Assembly: GCF_000230995.2 (NCBI RefSeq) | Contig: NC_019973.1 | Location: forward strand, 3,982,001-4,046,000 | Source of the DNA: Mesorhizobium australicum WSM2073 | GTDB lineage: Bacteria > Pseudomonadota > Alphaproteobacteria > Rhizobiales > Rhizobiaceae | DNA length: 64,000 nucleotides | Reading direction: 5' to 3' | Shown here: positions 27,365 through 39,518 of the stretch, piece by piece | Layout of the letters: every line of letters starts with the position of its first letter | How positions within the stretch are numbered: position 1 is the first letter of the stretch | The notes under the pieces: model-generated | What the model saw: only the letters and a program-made list of their open reading frames with translations | Databases searched by the model: none | Told to the model about the DNA's origin: nothing | Made by a program: the position numbers and the translations under genes

Positions 27365-28981
27365 ATGACCTTGATCCGCACGATTGGCCTGACGCTGTTG
27401 TTCCTGCTGGCGACACTGTCGTCGTCGGGCGCAGGCGAAGCCGATCTGCGCGCCATCATCGCCAAGTTCGCGAGCGCCAAGGGCTTTTCCGAGACCGGAG
27501 CCGTCGTGCATGACCTCGCCGCCACCGGCGATCCTTTGGTCGAACACCCGCTTTCGGCACTCGCCGATGGCAATCTCTATATCCGCAAGGCCGATTCCCT
27601 GGTCTTCGTCGGCAAGGAAACCGGCGAAAGCGTCCAGCTTTTCGATCCGCTCAGCAGCGAAGCATCCGGCGAGGCGGCCAAGGACGACGTCGCCAAGATC
27701 AAGGTCAACAACACACTGCGCCGCGTCATCCGCGATGCGCTCGGCACGTTGACGCTTGGCGCCAAGGATCCGGCTGTGCGGCTGGCCGCCGCCGGCACCA
27801 TGTTCAAGACGCCCGACGCAGCCAACATCGAGCCACTCGACACGGCGATTGCCGGCGAGACCGTGGCCAGCGTCAAGGCTCTGCTCGAACAGGCCCGTGC
27901 GGCCTCGGTGCTTGTTTCCGACGGGCCTGAGGCCGACAAACTCGCCGCGGTCGCCCTGATCGGCGCGCGTGGCGACCGGGACGCGGTTTCGCTGCTCACT
28001 TCGGTCGAGGCCAGTGCCTCCGGCGCGGTCAAGGACGCGGCGACGGCAGCGATCGCCAACATCAATTCGACGCTGGCCCTGTGGGATGCCGGACAGAACA
28101 TCTGGTACGGGATTTCGCTGGGTTCCGTGCTGCTGCTGGCAGCGATCGGGCTTGCCATCACCTTCGGCGTCATGGGCGTCATCAACATGGCGCATGGCGA
28201 GATGGTGATGCTTGGCGCCTATACGACCTTCGTCGTCCAGCAGGTGATCCGGACGTCCCTTCCCAGCCTGTTCGACTGGTCGCTGGTGATCGCGCTGCCG
28301 CTCGCCTTCCTGGTCGCGGCATTCGTCGGTCTCATCATCGAGCGCGGCGTGATCCGGTTCCTCTACGGCCGGCCGCTGGAGACGCTGCTGGCAACCTGGG
28401 GCGTCTCGCTCATCCTGCAGCAGGCGGTGCGCTCGATCTTCGGACCGACCAACCAGGAGGTCGGCAATCCGTCCTGGATGTCCGGCTCCTTCGACGTCGG
28501 GCAACTGGCCATCACCTGGAACCGTCTGTGGATTCTGGTGTTCGCGCTCACGGTATTCGGCATGTTGCTCTATGTGATGAAGCGCACGCCCTGGGGGCTG
28601 CAGATGCGCGCCGTCACCGCCAACCGGCGCATGGCCGCCTCGATGGGCATCAGGACGCCCTGGGTCGACGCGCTGACCTTCGCGCTGGGATCCGGCATTG
28701 CCGGTATCGCCGGCGTCGCGCTCAGCCAGATCGACAATGTCTCGCCCAATCTTGGTCGCGGCTACATCATCGACAGCTTCATGGTGGTCGTCTTCGGCGG
28801 TGTCGGCAATCTCTGGGGTACATTGGTCGGCGCCTTTTCGCTCGGCATCGTCAACAAGGTTCTCGAGCCCTATGCCGGCGCGGTGCTCGGCAAGATCGTC
28901 GTGCTGGTGCTGATCATCCTGTTCATCCAGAAGCGCCCGCGAGGCCTGTTCGCGCTCAAGGGCAGGGCGGTGGAAGCATGA
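27365..28981 (+). CDS. urtB: Urea ABC transporter permease UrtB
   Basis: The 538-residue membrane protein has the UrtB layout: a signal and about 230-residue N-terminal soluble domain (with repeated LADGNLYIRKADSLVFVGKE and Ala-rich helical segments), then a LivH-like permease domain (IGLAITFGVMGVINMAHGEMVMLGAY). The soluble domain is characteristic of UrtB rather than LivH. Its stop overlaps the urtC start (ATGA). With UrtC it forms the membrane channel. Confidence 0.94.
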   Translation: MTLIRTIGLTLLFLLATLSSSGAGEADLRAIIAKFASAKGFSETGAVVHDLAATGDPLVEHPLSALADGNLYIRKADSLVFVGKETGESVQLFDPLSSEASGEAAKDDVAKIKVNNTLRRVIRDALGTLTLGAKDPAVRLAAAGTMFKTPDAANIEPLDTAIAGETVASVKALLEQARAASVLVSDGPEADKLAAVALIGARGDRDAVSLLTSVEASASGAVKDAATAAIANINSTLALWDAGQNIWYGISLGSVLLLAAIGLAITFGVMGVINMAHGEMVMLGAYTTFVVQQVIRTSLPSLFDWSLVIALPLAFLVAAFVGLIIERGVIRFLYGRPLETLLATWGVSLILQQAVRSIFGPTNQEVGNPSWMSGSFDVGQLAITWNRLWILVFALTVFGMLLYVMKRTPWGLQMRAVTANRRMAASMGIRTPWVDALTFALGSGIAGIAGVALSQIDNVSPNLGRGYIIDSFMVVVFGGVGNLWGTLVGAFSLGIVNKVLEPYAGAVLGKIVVLVLIILFIQKRPRGLFALKGRAVEA

Positions 28982-30213
28982 TATCGGGACGCTTCTTTGC
29001 CGCCGGCGCGGATCGCCGCATCGCCATCACCATCTTCATCCTGCTGGCGGTGGCTATAATCGTGCCGGTGCTTAACCTGGCCGTCTCGCCGACAAGCGCC
29101 TTCTACATTCCGTCCTACATCGTGGCGCTGACCGGCAAATATCTCTGCTATGCACTGCTGGCGCTCTCGCTCGATCTGGTCTGGGGCTATTGCGGTATCC
29201 TCTCGCTCGGCCACGGCGCCTTCTTCGCGCTCGGCGGCTATGCGATGGGAATGTATCTGATGCGCCAGATCGGCTCGCGCGGCGTCTACGGCAACCCGAT
29301 CCTGCCCGATTTCATGGTGTTCCTGAACTACAAGGAATTGCCCTGGTTCTGGACCGGTTTCGACCATTTCTGGTTCGCCGCCATCATGGTGCTGGCGGTG
29401 CCCGGCCTGCTTGCCTTCATCTTCGGCTGGTTCGCCTTCCGCAGCCGCGTCACCGGTGTCTACCTCTCCATCATCACCCAGGCGATGACCTATGCGCTGC
29501 TGCTTGCCTTCTTCCGCAACGACATGGGTTTCGGAGGCAATAACGGCCTGACCGATTTCAAGGATATTCTGGGCTTCAACGTGCAGGCCGATACGACCCG
29601 TTCGGCACTGTTCGCGGCCAGCGCGGTGATGCTGGCACTCGCCGTTTTCATCACCTGGGCGATCGTCGGCTCCAAATACGGCAAGCTGCTGATGGCCGTG
29701 CGCGACGCCGAGAGCCGCACGCGTTTCCTCGGCTGGCGGGCCGAGAACGTAAAGCTGTTCGCTTTTACCGTTTCGGCCGTCATGGCAGGCATTGCCGGCG
29801 CGCTCTACGTGCCGCAGGTCGGCATCATCAATCCAGGCGAATTCGAGCCGGCCAATTCGATCGAGGTGGTGATTTGGGCGGCGGTCGGCGGCCGCGGCAC
29901 CATTGTCGGGCCGATCATCGGCGCGTTGCTGGTCAATGCCGGCAAATCCTGGTTCACCGGCGTGCTGCCGGAATTCTGGCTGTTCGCGCTCGGCGGCCTG
30001 TTCGTCGCCGTCACCTTGCTCCTGCCCAAGGGCATCATCGGCATGTGGGACAGCTGGCGCGGCAATGCCAGGGCGCTGCGCGTGGCGTCCCAGGCTGAAG
30101 AAGCCGGCGCCGAGGTTGGCATCGCGTCCGCGACCTCGAAGCCCGCTCGCTCGCCGGCGAGAAACCCAGGCGAATGGTCCTGGTCCGACCCCGAACCGCA
30201 GGCGGCGGAGTAG
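28978..30213 (+). CDS. urtC: Urea ABC transporter permease UrtC
   Basis: The 411-residue LivM-like permease has around ten helices, with GYCGILSLGHGAFFALGGYAMGMYL and the EAA-type loop MAVRDAESRTRFLGW. The C-terminal 40 residues are a Ser/Pro/Ala-rich soluble tail ending WSWSDPEPQAAE. ATG 28978 overlaps the urtB stop by four bases. urtD follows 6 bases downstream. Confidence 0.95.
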   Translation: MISGRFFAAGADRRIAITIFILLAVAIIVPVLNLAVSPTSAFYIPSYIVALTGKYLCYALLALSLDLVWGYCGILSLGHGAFFALGGYAMGMYLMRQIGSRGVYGNPILPDFMVFLNYKELPWFWTGFDHFWFAAIMVLAVPGLLAFIFGWFAFRSRVTGVYLSIITQAMTYALLLAFFRNDMGFGGNNGLTDFKDILGFNVQADTTRSALFAASAVMLALAVFITWAIVGSKYGKLLMAVRDAESRTRFLGWRAENVKLFAFTVSAVMAGIAGALYVPQVGIINPGEFEPANSIEVVIWAAVGGRGTIVGPIIGALLVNAGKSWFTGVLPEFWLFALGGLFVAVTLLLPKGIIGMWDSWRGNARALRVASQAEEAGAEVGIASATSKPARSPARNPGEWSWSDPEPQAAE

Positions 30214-30219
30214 GCGACC

Positions 30220-30966
30220 ATGAGCAAATCCAACACTATCCTCTATCTCGACGGCGTCTCGGTGTCCTTCGACGGCTTTCGCGCCATCAACAATCTGTCC
30301 CTGGTGCTCGACAAGGGCGAGATGCGCGCCATCATCGGCCCCAACGGCGCCGGCAAGACGACGATGATGGACATCGTCACCGGCAAGACGAGGCCGGATG
30401 AAGGCGAAGTGTTCTTCGACGGCCAGGTGGACCTGACCAGGCATGACGAAGCCGAGATCGCCATGATGGGCATCGGCCGCAAATTCCAGAAGCCGACCGT
30501 TTTCGAAAGCCACACGATCGAAGAAAACCTGATGCTGGCGCTGAAGGGACCGCGTTCGATCTTCCCGGCGCTGTTCCATCGCCAATCGCCCGCCGAGGCG
30601 CGGCAGATCGATGACATCCTTGGCATCATCCGGTTGGGCGACAAGCGCCGCGAACTCGCCGCCAATCTTAGCCACGGCCAGAAACAATGGCTCGAGATCG
30701 GCATGCTGCTGGCGCAGGACCCGAAGCTGCTTCTGGTCGACGAGCCGGTGGCCGGCATGACCGATGCCGAGACCGAGGAAACCGCGCGGCTGCTCAGGGA
30801 TATCGCCCGTGACCACTCGGTCATTGTCGTCGAACACGACATGCATTTCGTCCGCGAACTCGGCGTCAAGGTTACCTGCCTGCATGAAGGCTCGGTGCTC
30901 TCGGAAGGGACGCTCGATTTCGTTTCGGCCGACGAGCGCGTCGTCGAAGTCTATCTGGGGAGATGA
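30220..30966 (+). CDS. urtD: Urea ABC transporter ATP-binding protein UrtD
   Basis: The 248-residue LivG-like ATPase has Walker A GPNGAGKTT, the signature-like LSHGQKQWLEIGM (with His in place of Gly, usual in UrtD), and Walker B LLLVDEPVAGM. It powers urea uptake with UrtE. The gene follows urtC by 6 bases. Confidence 0.95.
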   Translation: MSKSNTILYLDGVSVSFDGFRAINNLSLVLDKGEMRAIIGPNGAGKTTMMDIVTGKTRPDEGEVFFDGQVDLTRHDEAEIAMMGIGRKFQKPTVFESHTIEENLMLALKGPRSIFPALFHRQSPAEARQIDDILGIIRLGDKRRELAANLSHGQKQWLEIGMLLAQDPKLLLVDEPVAGMTDAETEETARLLRDIARDHSVIVVEHDMHFVRELGVKVTCLHEGSVLSEGTLDFVSADERVVEVYLGR

Positions 30967-31035
30967 GCATGCATTGGCGGGTTCAATTCCATCGCTTCGA
31001 TCTGTCTTTGCTGAGGTTCTGGAGAAGGCGCTGAC

Positions 31036-31731
31036 ATGCTCGAGGTTTCCAATGCCACGCTGCACTACGGCGCCGCCCAGGCGTTGCGCGGGGTGTCGCT
31101 GAAGGCGGGTGCGGGCAAAATCACCTGCGTGCTCGGCCGCAACGGCGTCGGCAAGACCAGTTTGATGAGATCGATCGTCGGCCATAACCGGCTGACGAGC
31201 GGAAGCGTTGCCTTCGAGGGGAAGGCGCTCGACCGGAGCGCGGCGTATGACCGCGCCCGGTCGGGCATCGCATTCGTGCCGCAGGGCAGGGAGATCTTTC
31301 CGCTGCTCAGCGTGCGGGAAAATCTCGAGTCCGGCTTCGCGCCCTTGAAGCGCGCCGACCGCAACGTGCCTGCGCACGTCTTCGAGCTGTTTCCGGTGCT
31401 GAAGCAGATGCTTGGCCGCCGTGGCGGCGATCTTTCCGGCGGCCAGCAACAGCAGCTCGCCATCGGCAGGGCACTCGTGATGCGGCCGAAGCTGCTGGTG
31501 CTCGACGAGCCGACCGAAGGCATCCAGCCCTCTGTCATCAAGGATATCGGCCGCGCCATACGCTATCTGCGCGACCAGGCCGGCATTGCGGTGCTGCTGG
31601 TCGAACAGTATCTCGATTTCTGCCGCGAACTCGCCGACGAGGTCAACATCATGGATCGCGGCCAGATCGTCCACACCGGCCCAGCGGAAGATTTAGACCG
31701 GGCTGATGTCCGCAAATTCCTCACGGTCTAG
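31036..31731 (+). CDS. urtE: Urea ABC transporter ATP-binding protein UrtE
   Basis: The 231-residue LivF-like ATPase has Walker A GRNGVGKTS, signature LSGGQQQQLAIGR and Walker B LLVLDEPTEGIQPSV. With UrtD it forms the ATPase heterodimer of the urea importer. It is separated from urtD by 69 bases. No urease (ure) genes follow within the window. Confidence 0.95.
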   Translation: MLEVSNATLHYGAAQALRGVSLKAGAGKITCVLGRNGVGKTSLMRSIVGHNRLTSGSVAFEGKALDRSAAYDRARSGIAFVPQGREIFPLLSVRENLESGFAPLKRADRNVPAHVFELFPVLKQMLGRRGGDLSGGQQQQLAIGRALVMRPKLLVLDEPTEGIQPSVIKDIGRAIRYLRDQAGIAVLLVEQYLDFCRELADEVNIMDRGQIVHTGPAEDLDRADVRKFLTV

Positions 31732-31992
31732 AATCGGCGCCAGACTTCATTGAAGATTTGAAGTTATTGGCAAGACCAATATTTCCTACATCCATCATCT
31801 GCGTCTCTGGCACATGCAATATCGCATGCTAGTCTTTTCGTGGCTTTGTGAGTCGGCCGTTTCCGTATCAGTCTGGTCATCGCAGATCGCGGCGCGGCAA
31901 AGGCCCTGCAAGTTCCACGCAAGCAAGGCTTCCTAGCTTCCCGATCTGATTGTCGTTCAAACGCGTTTGGGCACACAGGCTAAGGGACAGCC

Positions 31993-32169
31993 ATGGAACG
32001 TTACGTCGAGGACTACCAGAAGCGGCGGCTTACCGAACGCGTCGACATCATCGCCGCCATCAACATTCTGAGGTCACAGGGCTGTGACTACGACGACCTG
32101 ATCGAGGAGATCACCAAGGTCTTCTATGTCGACCTCGATACCTTCAATGAAATTGTCATGGCGGCCTAA
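31993..32169 (+). CDS. Small conserved-looking acidic protein
   Basis: A 58-residue frame starting MERYVEDYQKRRLTERVDII is preceded by AGGGACAG. It is helical and charged throughout (RSQGCDYDDLIEEITKVFYVDLDTFNEIV) with codon use like the neighbours, and has no homologue that I can name with certainty. It sits in its own transcription unit, 261 bases after urtE. A small regulatory or adaptor protein is possible but unproven. Confidence 0.65.
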   Translation: MERYVEDYQKRRLTERVDIIAAINILRSQGCDYDDLIEEITKVFYVDLDTFNEIVMAA

Positions 32170-32205
32170 TGCAGTCGCCCGGCGGGCTTGGCATGATACG
32201 CGCGT

Positions 32206-33354
32206 TTAGCTCGCGCGTCGGAATGGCGAAGCGGTGACGCGGTTGCGACCTCCGCGCTTGGCATCATAGAGCGCCTTGTCGGCGGCGCTGAGTACCTTGT
32301 CCAGGCTGATCCCCTCTTTGCTGCCAAACGCAAATCCGGCGCTGACCGTACAGGTGAGGGAACCGGTTTCGGTTTCTATCAGTCGCGCCGCGAAAGCCGC
32401 CCGGATACGCTCGGCTGCTTCCTCGACCGCCTCCGGCAGCGTGCGCTTCAGTACCAGCGCGAATTCCTCGCCGCCCATGCGCGCGGCGACGTCGGCCGGT
32501 CGAAGGTTGGCTGCCAACTCGTTGGCGAACACCCTCAGCACTTCATCGCCCGCCGCATGGCCGAATTCGTCGTTGATGGTTTTGAAGTTGTCGAGGTCGA
32601 AGACGACCACCGCGGTAAAGGCGCCGACCGGGACATGGCCATGCATGTCGAACAGCGCGCGCCGGTTGAGCAGGCCGGTCAGGGAATCCGTCTGGGCGTT
32701 GCGATGGTGATGCCTCGCCAGACGCCCCTGATTGAGGGCAAGCGACAGCGCGCCAATACCTGTCATGCTGGCGATAACCACGATGAGACTGAGCTCCTCG
32801 GCCCAGTTGCTTGGTGCATGTCCAAGCACCAGTTTTCCTTCCCAGGCGAGAACCATGGCGCAGAGCCCGAACGAGGTGGCCGTGGCCGAATAGAGCGCGG
32901 TGATGCCGATCGTCAGCGCGGGTGCCTCATCACGGCCCTTCCAGTATTCGAACGCCGTGGCGAACAGGAGCACGGCGGCAAACATGTTCTCCGCCATGAA
33001 GCCGAGGCCATCATAACCCAGAGCCATGGGGGGCAACGCTATCGCCAGGGAATAGCAACCCCACAGGGCCCGCGGCAGTGGCGAGCCGCCGGTTCGGAAC
33101 TGATAGGCCGCACCCAGCATGGTCGAAAAGCCGATCAGCAGAAACGCCGAGGTGGCGATGCCGAGCAGGCGTCCCGGCATCTCGATATAGGCGTCATAGA
33201 TAAAAATATCGCCGACCACGAACACCAGGCTGATCGCCCATGTCAGCAGGAATTTTTCCGAGCGGGCGGTCAGCCACATGCCGAACAATGTCAGGCTGAG
33301 GCAAGCTGCCGAGAAACCGACGGCCAGCAGAAGTGAAGTGTAGTCGAGCGACAT
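32206..33354 (-). CDS. Membrane-bound diguanylate cyclase (GGDEF)
   Basis: The 382-residue protein has about six transmembrane helices in the first 190 residues (starting MSLDYTSLLLAVGFSA) and a C-terminal GGDEF domain with the active-site variant RMGGEEF, which is catalytically competent. RPAD followed by five residues before GGEEF is a canonical inhibitory I-site, so c-di-GMP product feedback is likely. ATG 33354 (after AAAGAGGG) is preferred. It makes c-di-GMP, which controls surface and motility traits; the signal sensed is unknown. Confidence 0.9.
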   Translation of the reverse strand: MSLDYTSLLLAVGFSAACLSLTLFGMWLTARSEKFLLTWAISLVFVVGDIFIYDAYIEMPGRLLGIATSAFLLIGFSTMLGAAYQFRTGGSPLPRALWGCYSLAIALPPMALGYDGLGFMAENMFAAVLLFATAFEYWKGRDEAPALTIGITALYSATATSFGLCAMVLAWEGKLVLGHAPSNWAEELSLIVVIASMTGIGALSLALNQGRLARHHHRNAQTDSLTGLLNRRALFDMHGHVPVGAFTAVVVFDLDNFKTINDEFGHAAGDEVLRVFANELAANLRPADVAARMGGEEFALVLKRTLPEAVEEAAERIRAAFAARLIETETGSLTCTVSAGFAFGSKEGISLDKVLSAADKALYDAKRGGRNRVTASPFRRAS

Positions 33355-33537
33355 GCCCTCTTTCCCTGCCGGCGGCGGTCCCAGCTCTGCGGCTTGGCGT
33401 CGGCGCATTCATGCGGCAAGGAAGTGTCGATAAGGTTACGATCGTGGCGAAGATGCCCAGGAACAGGCGCTTTGCTACGCTCAATACGCATAGGCTATGT
33501 GCTTATTGTGTGCAGCTGGAAACCGACTGATGCCTTT

Positions 33538-34344
33538 TCAGTCGGCTACGCGCTTCATCAATGCCATCGCCCCGAACGGCGCCCGCACCTTGCCCTCGGT
33601 GATGAAGTAGACGAACACGTCGCGGGGCTGGACCGGGGCATCGGTGGCGGGGTCGGCGCGCCGCAGATCGGCCGGCTGCTTGCCCTGCGCCCAGATCTTG
33701 GCCCGCGCCGCCCATTCGTCGAGGCCCGTTGGCGTATAGCAATCGGGATTGTCGTCGCTGCCGGTCTGCAGCCGCGCATAGATGAAATCGCCAGTGATGT
33801 CGGCGATATCAGGATATTTGGCATGGTCGGCATAGACGATCGCCGCCTTGTATTTGCGCGCGAGCGCTGGGAATTCCGGCACGATGAAACTGTCGTTGCG
33901 CACTTCCAGCGCGTGGCGCAGCGCGACACCATCCTGCTTTTCCGGCAGCAGCTTCAGAAAGGCCTCGAAATCGTCCGGATCGAACTTCTTGGTCGGCGCG
34001 AACTGCCACAGGATCGGTCCCAGCTTGTCGCCGAGCGCGGCAACGCCGGAACCCAGGAAACGCATCATCGATTCACCGGCCTCGCCCAGCACGCGCCGGT
34101 TGGTGACGAAGCGGTTGCTTTTCAGCGAATAGACGAAATTGTCAGGTGCTTCGTTGGCCCATTTGACGAAGGTCGGCTCCTTGAAGCTCGAATAATAAGT
34201 GCCGTTGACCTCGATGCTCGGCACCTGCCGGGTAGCGTATTGCAGTTGCTTGGCCTTCGACAGTTTCTCGGGGTAGAAGGACGTGTCCCAGGGTTCGAAG
34301 GTCCAGCCGCCCATGCCGGCGCGGATTGTTCCCGATTTGCTCAT
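33538..34344 (-). CDS. DUF72 family protein
   Basis: The 268-residue protein has GMGGWTFEPWDTSFYP near the N-terminus, EVNGTYYSSFKEPTF in the middle and LGDKLGPILWQFAP, all typical of DUF72 TIM-barrel proteins (YecE-like). The function is not established. GGGAGG precedes ATG 34344. It lies downstream of the GNAT gene in the same direction, with a 28-base gap. Confidence 0.88.
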   Translation of the reverse strand: MSKSGTIRAGMGGWTFEPWDTSFYPEKLSKAKQLQYATRQVPSIEVNGTYYSSFKEPTFVKWANEAPDNFVYSLKSNRFVTNRRVLGEAGESMMRFLGSGVAALGDKLGPILWQFAPTKKFDPDDFEAFLKLLPEKQDGVALRHALEVRNDSFIVPEFPALARKYKAAIVYADHAKYPDIADITGDFIYARLQTGSDDNPDCYTPTGLDEWAARAKIWAQGKQPADLRRADPATDAPVQPRDVFVYFITEGKVRAPFGAMALMKRVAD

Positions 34345-34372
34345 TGTCGTCCTCCCAGATTTCTAATGGCGA

Positions 34373-34881
34373 TCAGGCCGTGGTGGACCTGTTGTCGACG
34401 GGTTTGGCCATGTCGACGAGCATCCACCCTGGCCGGTAGGGATTGGGCCGGCGACCCGTTTCGCGATAGCCGTAAGCGAGATAGAGCGCGATGTTTCGTT
34501 CCATTTTCGCATTGGTGTAGAGCCGTATCTCCGGCAGGCCCCACTGCCGCGCCTGCTCGTCAGCGTGCTTCAGCAATGCAATACCGAACCCCTTGCCCTG
34601 GAAGGCAGGCGACACCGCGACGGAGAAGATCATCGCGTGATCTTCATGCCGCTCCAGCGTGATCACTCCGGCAAGTTCATCACCGCTCTCCAGCAGCCAG
34701 ATCTGGCCCTGGGCAATACGCGGCGCGTAGTCCTCGGTAACCGGGATCGGCGGTGCATCGAGTATGGCGGAGTAGGGAGCGTAGGCGGCTTGCGTCAGCG
34801 CGACGATCGCGGCGAGATCTTCAGGGCCGGCAAGCCTCATGCCAAAGCTGCTCTGGACCGTGATGAGATCATCCTTACCCA

Positions 34882-34882
<1 letters not shown>
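34373..34882 (-). CDS. GNAT family N-acetyltransferase
   Basis: The 169-residue protein has the GNAT core: VALTQAAYAPY, the beta4 strand MIFSVAVSPAFQGKGFGIALL with the acetyl-CoA pyrophosphate-binding loop (Q-G-K-G-F-G), and IRLYTNAKMERNIALYLAYGYRETGR. The ATG overlaps the uvrA stop by one base (TGATG), so translation is coupled to uvrA; a GTG one codon upstream is also possible. Substrate unknown. Confidence 0.88.
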
Positions 34883-37803
<2,921 letters not shown>

Positions 37804-37953
37804 GTCAGGTCGCCGCCTCAGATCTGGAATTTGTGGGATAGGCGGGTTTCCCCGGCCATTCCCTATGTAGTTATTTTTGCCGCCACGTCGAGAGACGCCA
37901 CAATTCTCGACAGAAGTCGTTTAACCGCCTTTCGCGCGAGGGGGCAAGCGGAA

Positions 37954-37982
37954 AGAACAAAGGCCGAACACGCTCCTGACAA
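37954..37982 (-). promoter_or_regulatory. uvrA promoter with LexA (SOS) box
   Basis: On the minus strand TTGTCA (37982-37977), 17 bases and TGTTCT (37959-37954) form a -35/-10 pair. Overlapping them is GTTC-N7-GTTC (37969-37955), the alphaproteobacterial LexA operator, in perfect form. The leader to the ATG is about 150 bases. Confidence 0.85.
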
Positions 37983-38425
37983 AGCTGTGCGGAAGCTGAC
38001 CCGAACGTAAGCTCCCGGCGATCACATTTTTCCGTAACCGGCTATTGATGGTTGACGCGGCCAACTCACGGGAGCAGTCTTGCGAAGTCAGCGAAGCCGG
38101 CCGTCTATCGATGGCCTCGCCGCCCCAAGGCGGCCTGCGAGACGCCGCAGGCATTTGCGATTTGCGCTTCACGACGACAATGTCGCAACGGACAAGAGGA
38201 GCGGAGCATGACGCCACCGGATAGTCCCCCAGGGCTTCAGTTGTTACTGGAGCCGCGGCAGGCATAAGTGCCAAGGGCAGGCGTTTGCGCCACCCGACAA
38301 ACCGTGACCTGCCGTATCCCTGAAAATCAGAGACTGCTAGTCGGATCGTCGGCTGAATGCCGCGAAGCATCCGAAATCAAACGCCGGCAGTACACTCCCG
38401 GCAAAAATGGATTTGAGATCCAGAA

Positions 38426-38467
38426 AGCCCCGTCCGTTTGCCCAAGGCACGGCGGGGCTGTTCTTTT
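38426..38467. terminator. Hairpin terminator, possibly bidirectional
   Basis: AGCCCCG (38426-38432) pairs with CGGGGCT (38453-38459). It is followed by GTTCTTTT on the plus strand and TTTCT on the minus strand. It lies 34 bases after the stop of the minus-strand secreted-protein gene, so it probably terminates that gene. Confidence 0.5.
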
Positions 38468-38500
38468 GGGCGGGCTCCAGTTGGAAGGCCCGATCTTTGC

Positions 38501-38800
38501 CTATCTGGGTGGCTTGATCCCGCCAACTCCGACATCGACGGTGATGCTGCCGGAAATCCTGACATTGGTATTGCCGATCTTGAACTGCCCGTTGCCGCTG
38601 CTGGGGAACGCGTCGTCGGGTTCGGGCACCGGGGCCGGCTTGGCGATGCGATAGCCGCCGGTTACGCCGGGCAGGGCGCCTTTCCGAACCGACGACGAGG
38701 CCTCGTCGGCAAGTGCTGACCTGGACACAAGGCCGACGATGGCAAGCACCATGGCGGCCGTGACACGGTGCGATGTTCCTGATCGATGAGTGTCGGTCAT
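38501..38800 (-). CDS. Small secreted protein, unknown
   Basis: The 99-residue product from ATG 38800 has a signal-like N-terminus (TAAMVLAIVGLVSRSALA). The mature part is Pro/Gly-rich (AKPAPVPEPDDAFP) and ends with NTNVRISGSITVDVGVGGI, suggesting a short beta segment. No family is recognised. The frame extends upstream to 38920 but overlaps the end of clpP there. Expression unit: alone, downstream of clpP on the same strand. Confidence 0.6.
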   Translation of the reverse strand: MTDTHRSGTSHRVTAAMVLAIVGLVSRSALADEASSSVRKGALPGVTGGYRIAKPAPVPEPDDAFPSSGNGQFKIGNTNVRISGSITVDVGVGGIKPPR

Positions 38801-38888
38801 CCCCTTGTTATAGGGGCCTGCCGCCACCGGAGCCAGAGCGGGATCGTCAAATCTTCGACAAGCAGCAGGATTTGACCTCGCTCTGGTC

Positions 38889-39494
38889 CTACGCAGCCTT
38901 TTTGCGGGTGTCGAACACATGGTCGACGATGCCCCAGGCCTGGGCCTCGCGGGCGGTCATGAAATGGTCGCGGTCGAGCGTGCGCTCGACGTCTTCATAG
39001 CTGCGGCCGCAATGCTGGGCGTAGAGTTCGGTCATGTGGCGTTTGGTCTGGCCGATGCGTTCGGCGTGCCGCTGGATGTCGGAAGCCTGGCCCTGGAAGC
39101 CGCCCAGCGGCTGATGTAGCAGGATGGTGGCGTTGGGTAGTGCGATGCGGCGCCCGGCGGTGCCCGCCATCAGCAGGAACGATCCCATCGACGCGGCAAA
39201 GCCCATGCATACGGTCGACACCGGGCAGCTGATATACTGCATCGTGTCGTAGATGGCGAAGCCGCTGGTCACCATGCCGCCGGGCGAGTTGATGTAGAGC
39301 GAGATCTCCTTCTCGGGATTGTCCGACTCCAGCGACAAAAGCTGCGCGCAGACCAGCGCCGAGACGTCATCGTTAATCTCCCCGTTGACGAAGACGATGC
39401 GCTCGCGCAGCAGCCGCGAAAAAATGTCGAATGCGCGTTCGCCGCGGCTCGATTGCTCGATTACCATCGGCACAAGACTGGCAACACCGCCCAT
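38889..39494 (-). CDS. clpP: ATP-dependent Clp protease proteolytic subunit
   Basis: The 201-residue serine protease has the catalytic triad Ser102 ([11 protein letters not shown]), His127 (LLHQPLGG) and Asp176 (LDRDHF), with spacing as in E. coli ClpP. It forms the tetradecameric chamber that, with ClpX or ClpA, degrades unfolded or tagged proteins. No clpX or tig lies next to it. Rhizobia carry several clpP genes, so this may be an accessory paralogue, not the clpX-linked one. Confidence 0.93.
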   Translation of the reverse strand: MGGVASLVPMVIEQSSRGERAFDIFSRLLRERIVFVNGEINDDVSALVCAQLLSLESDNPEKEISLYINSPGGMVTSGFAIYDTMQYISCPVSTVCMGFAASMGSFLLMAGTAGRRIALPNATILLHQPLGGFQGQASDIQRHAERIGQTKRHMTELYAQHCGRSYEDVERTLDRDHFMTAREAQAWGIVDHVFDTRKKAA

Positions 39495-39518
39495 TTTTCT
39501 GTCTCCAATTTTCCGTGT

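Larger units (their letters stand above)
37804..38500. other. Long intergenic region between uvrA and the small secreted-protein gene
   Basis: I find no convincing gene in these 697 bases. The uvrA promoter and LexA site are at 37954-37982, and a hairpin terminator at 38426-38467. The rest (38000-38400) has no repeat, tRNA or open frame with protein-like composition that I can support. Confidence 0.6.

Noticed and set aside
28870..31674. A very long minus-strand open frame over urtC, urtD and urtE
   Set aside because: It is a GC-codon shadow of the three well-supported transporter genes, with no protein family character and Arg/His/Asp-rich composition.
31764..31976. A minus-strand 70-codon frame after urtE
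   Set aside because: Arg/Cys-rich with no ribosome site; looks like random open frame.
38268..38654. A plus-strand open frame of 128 codons
   Set aside because: It crosses a hairpin terminator and overlaps the minus-strand secreted-protein gene; no ribosome site or protein-like pattern.
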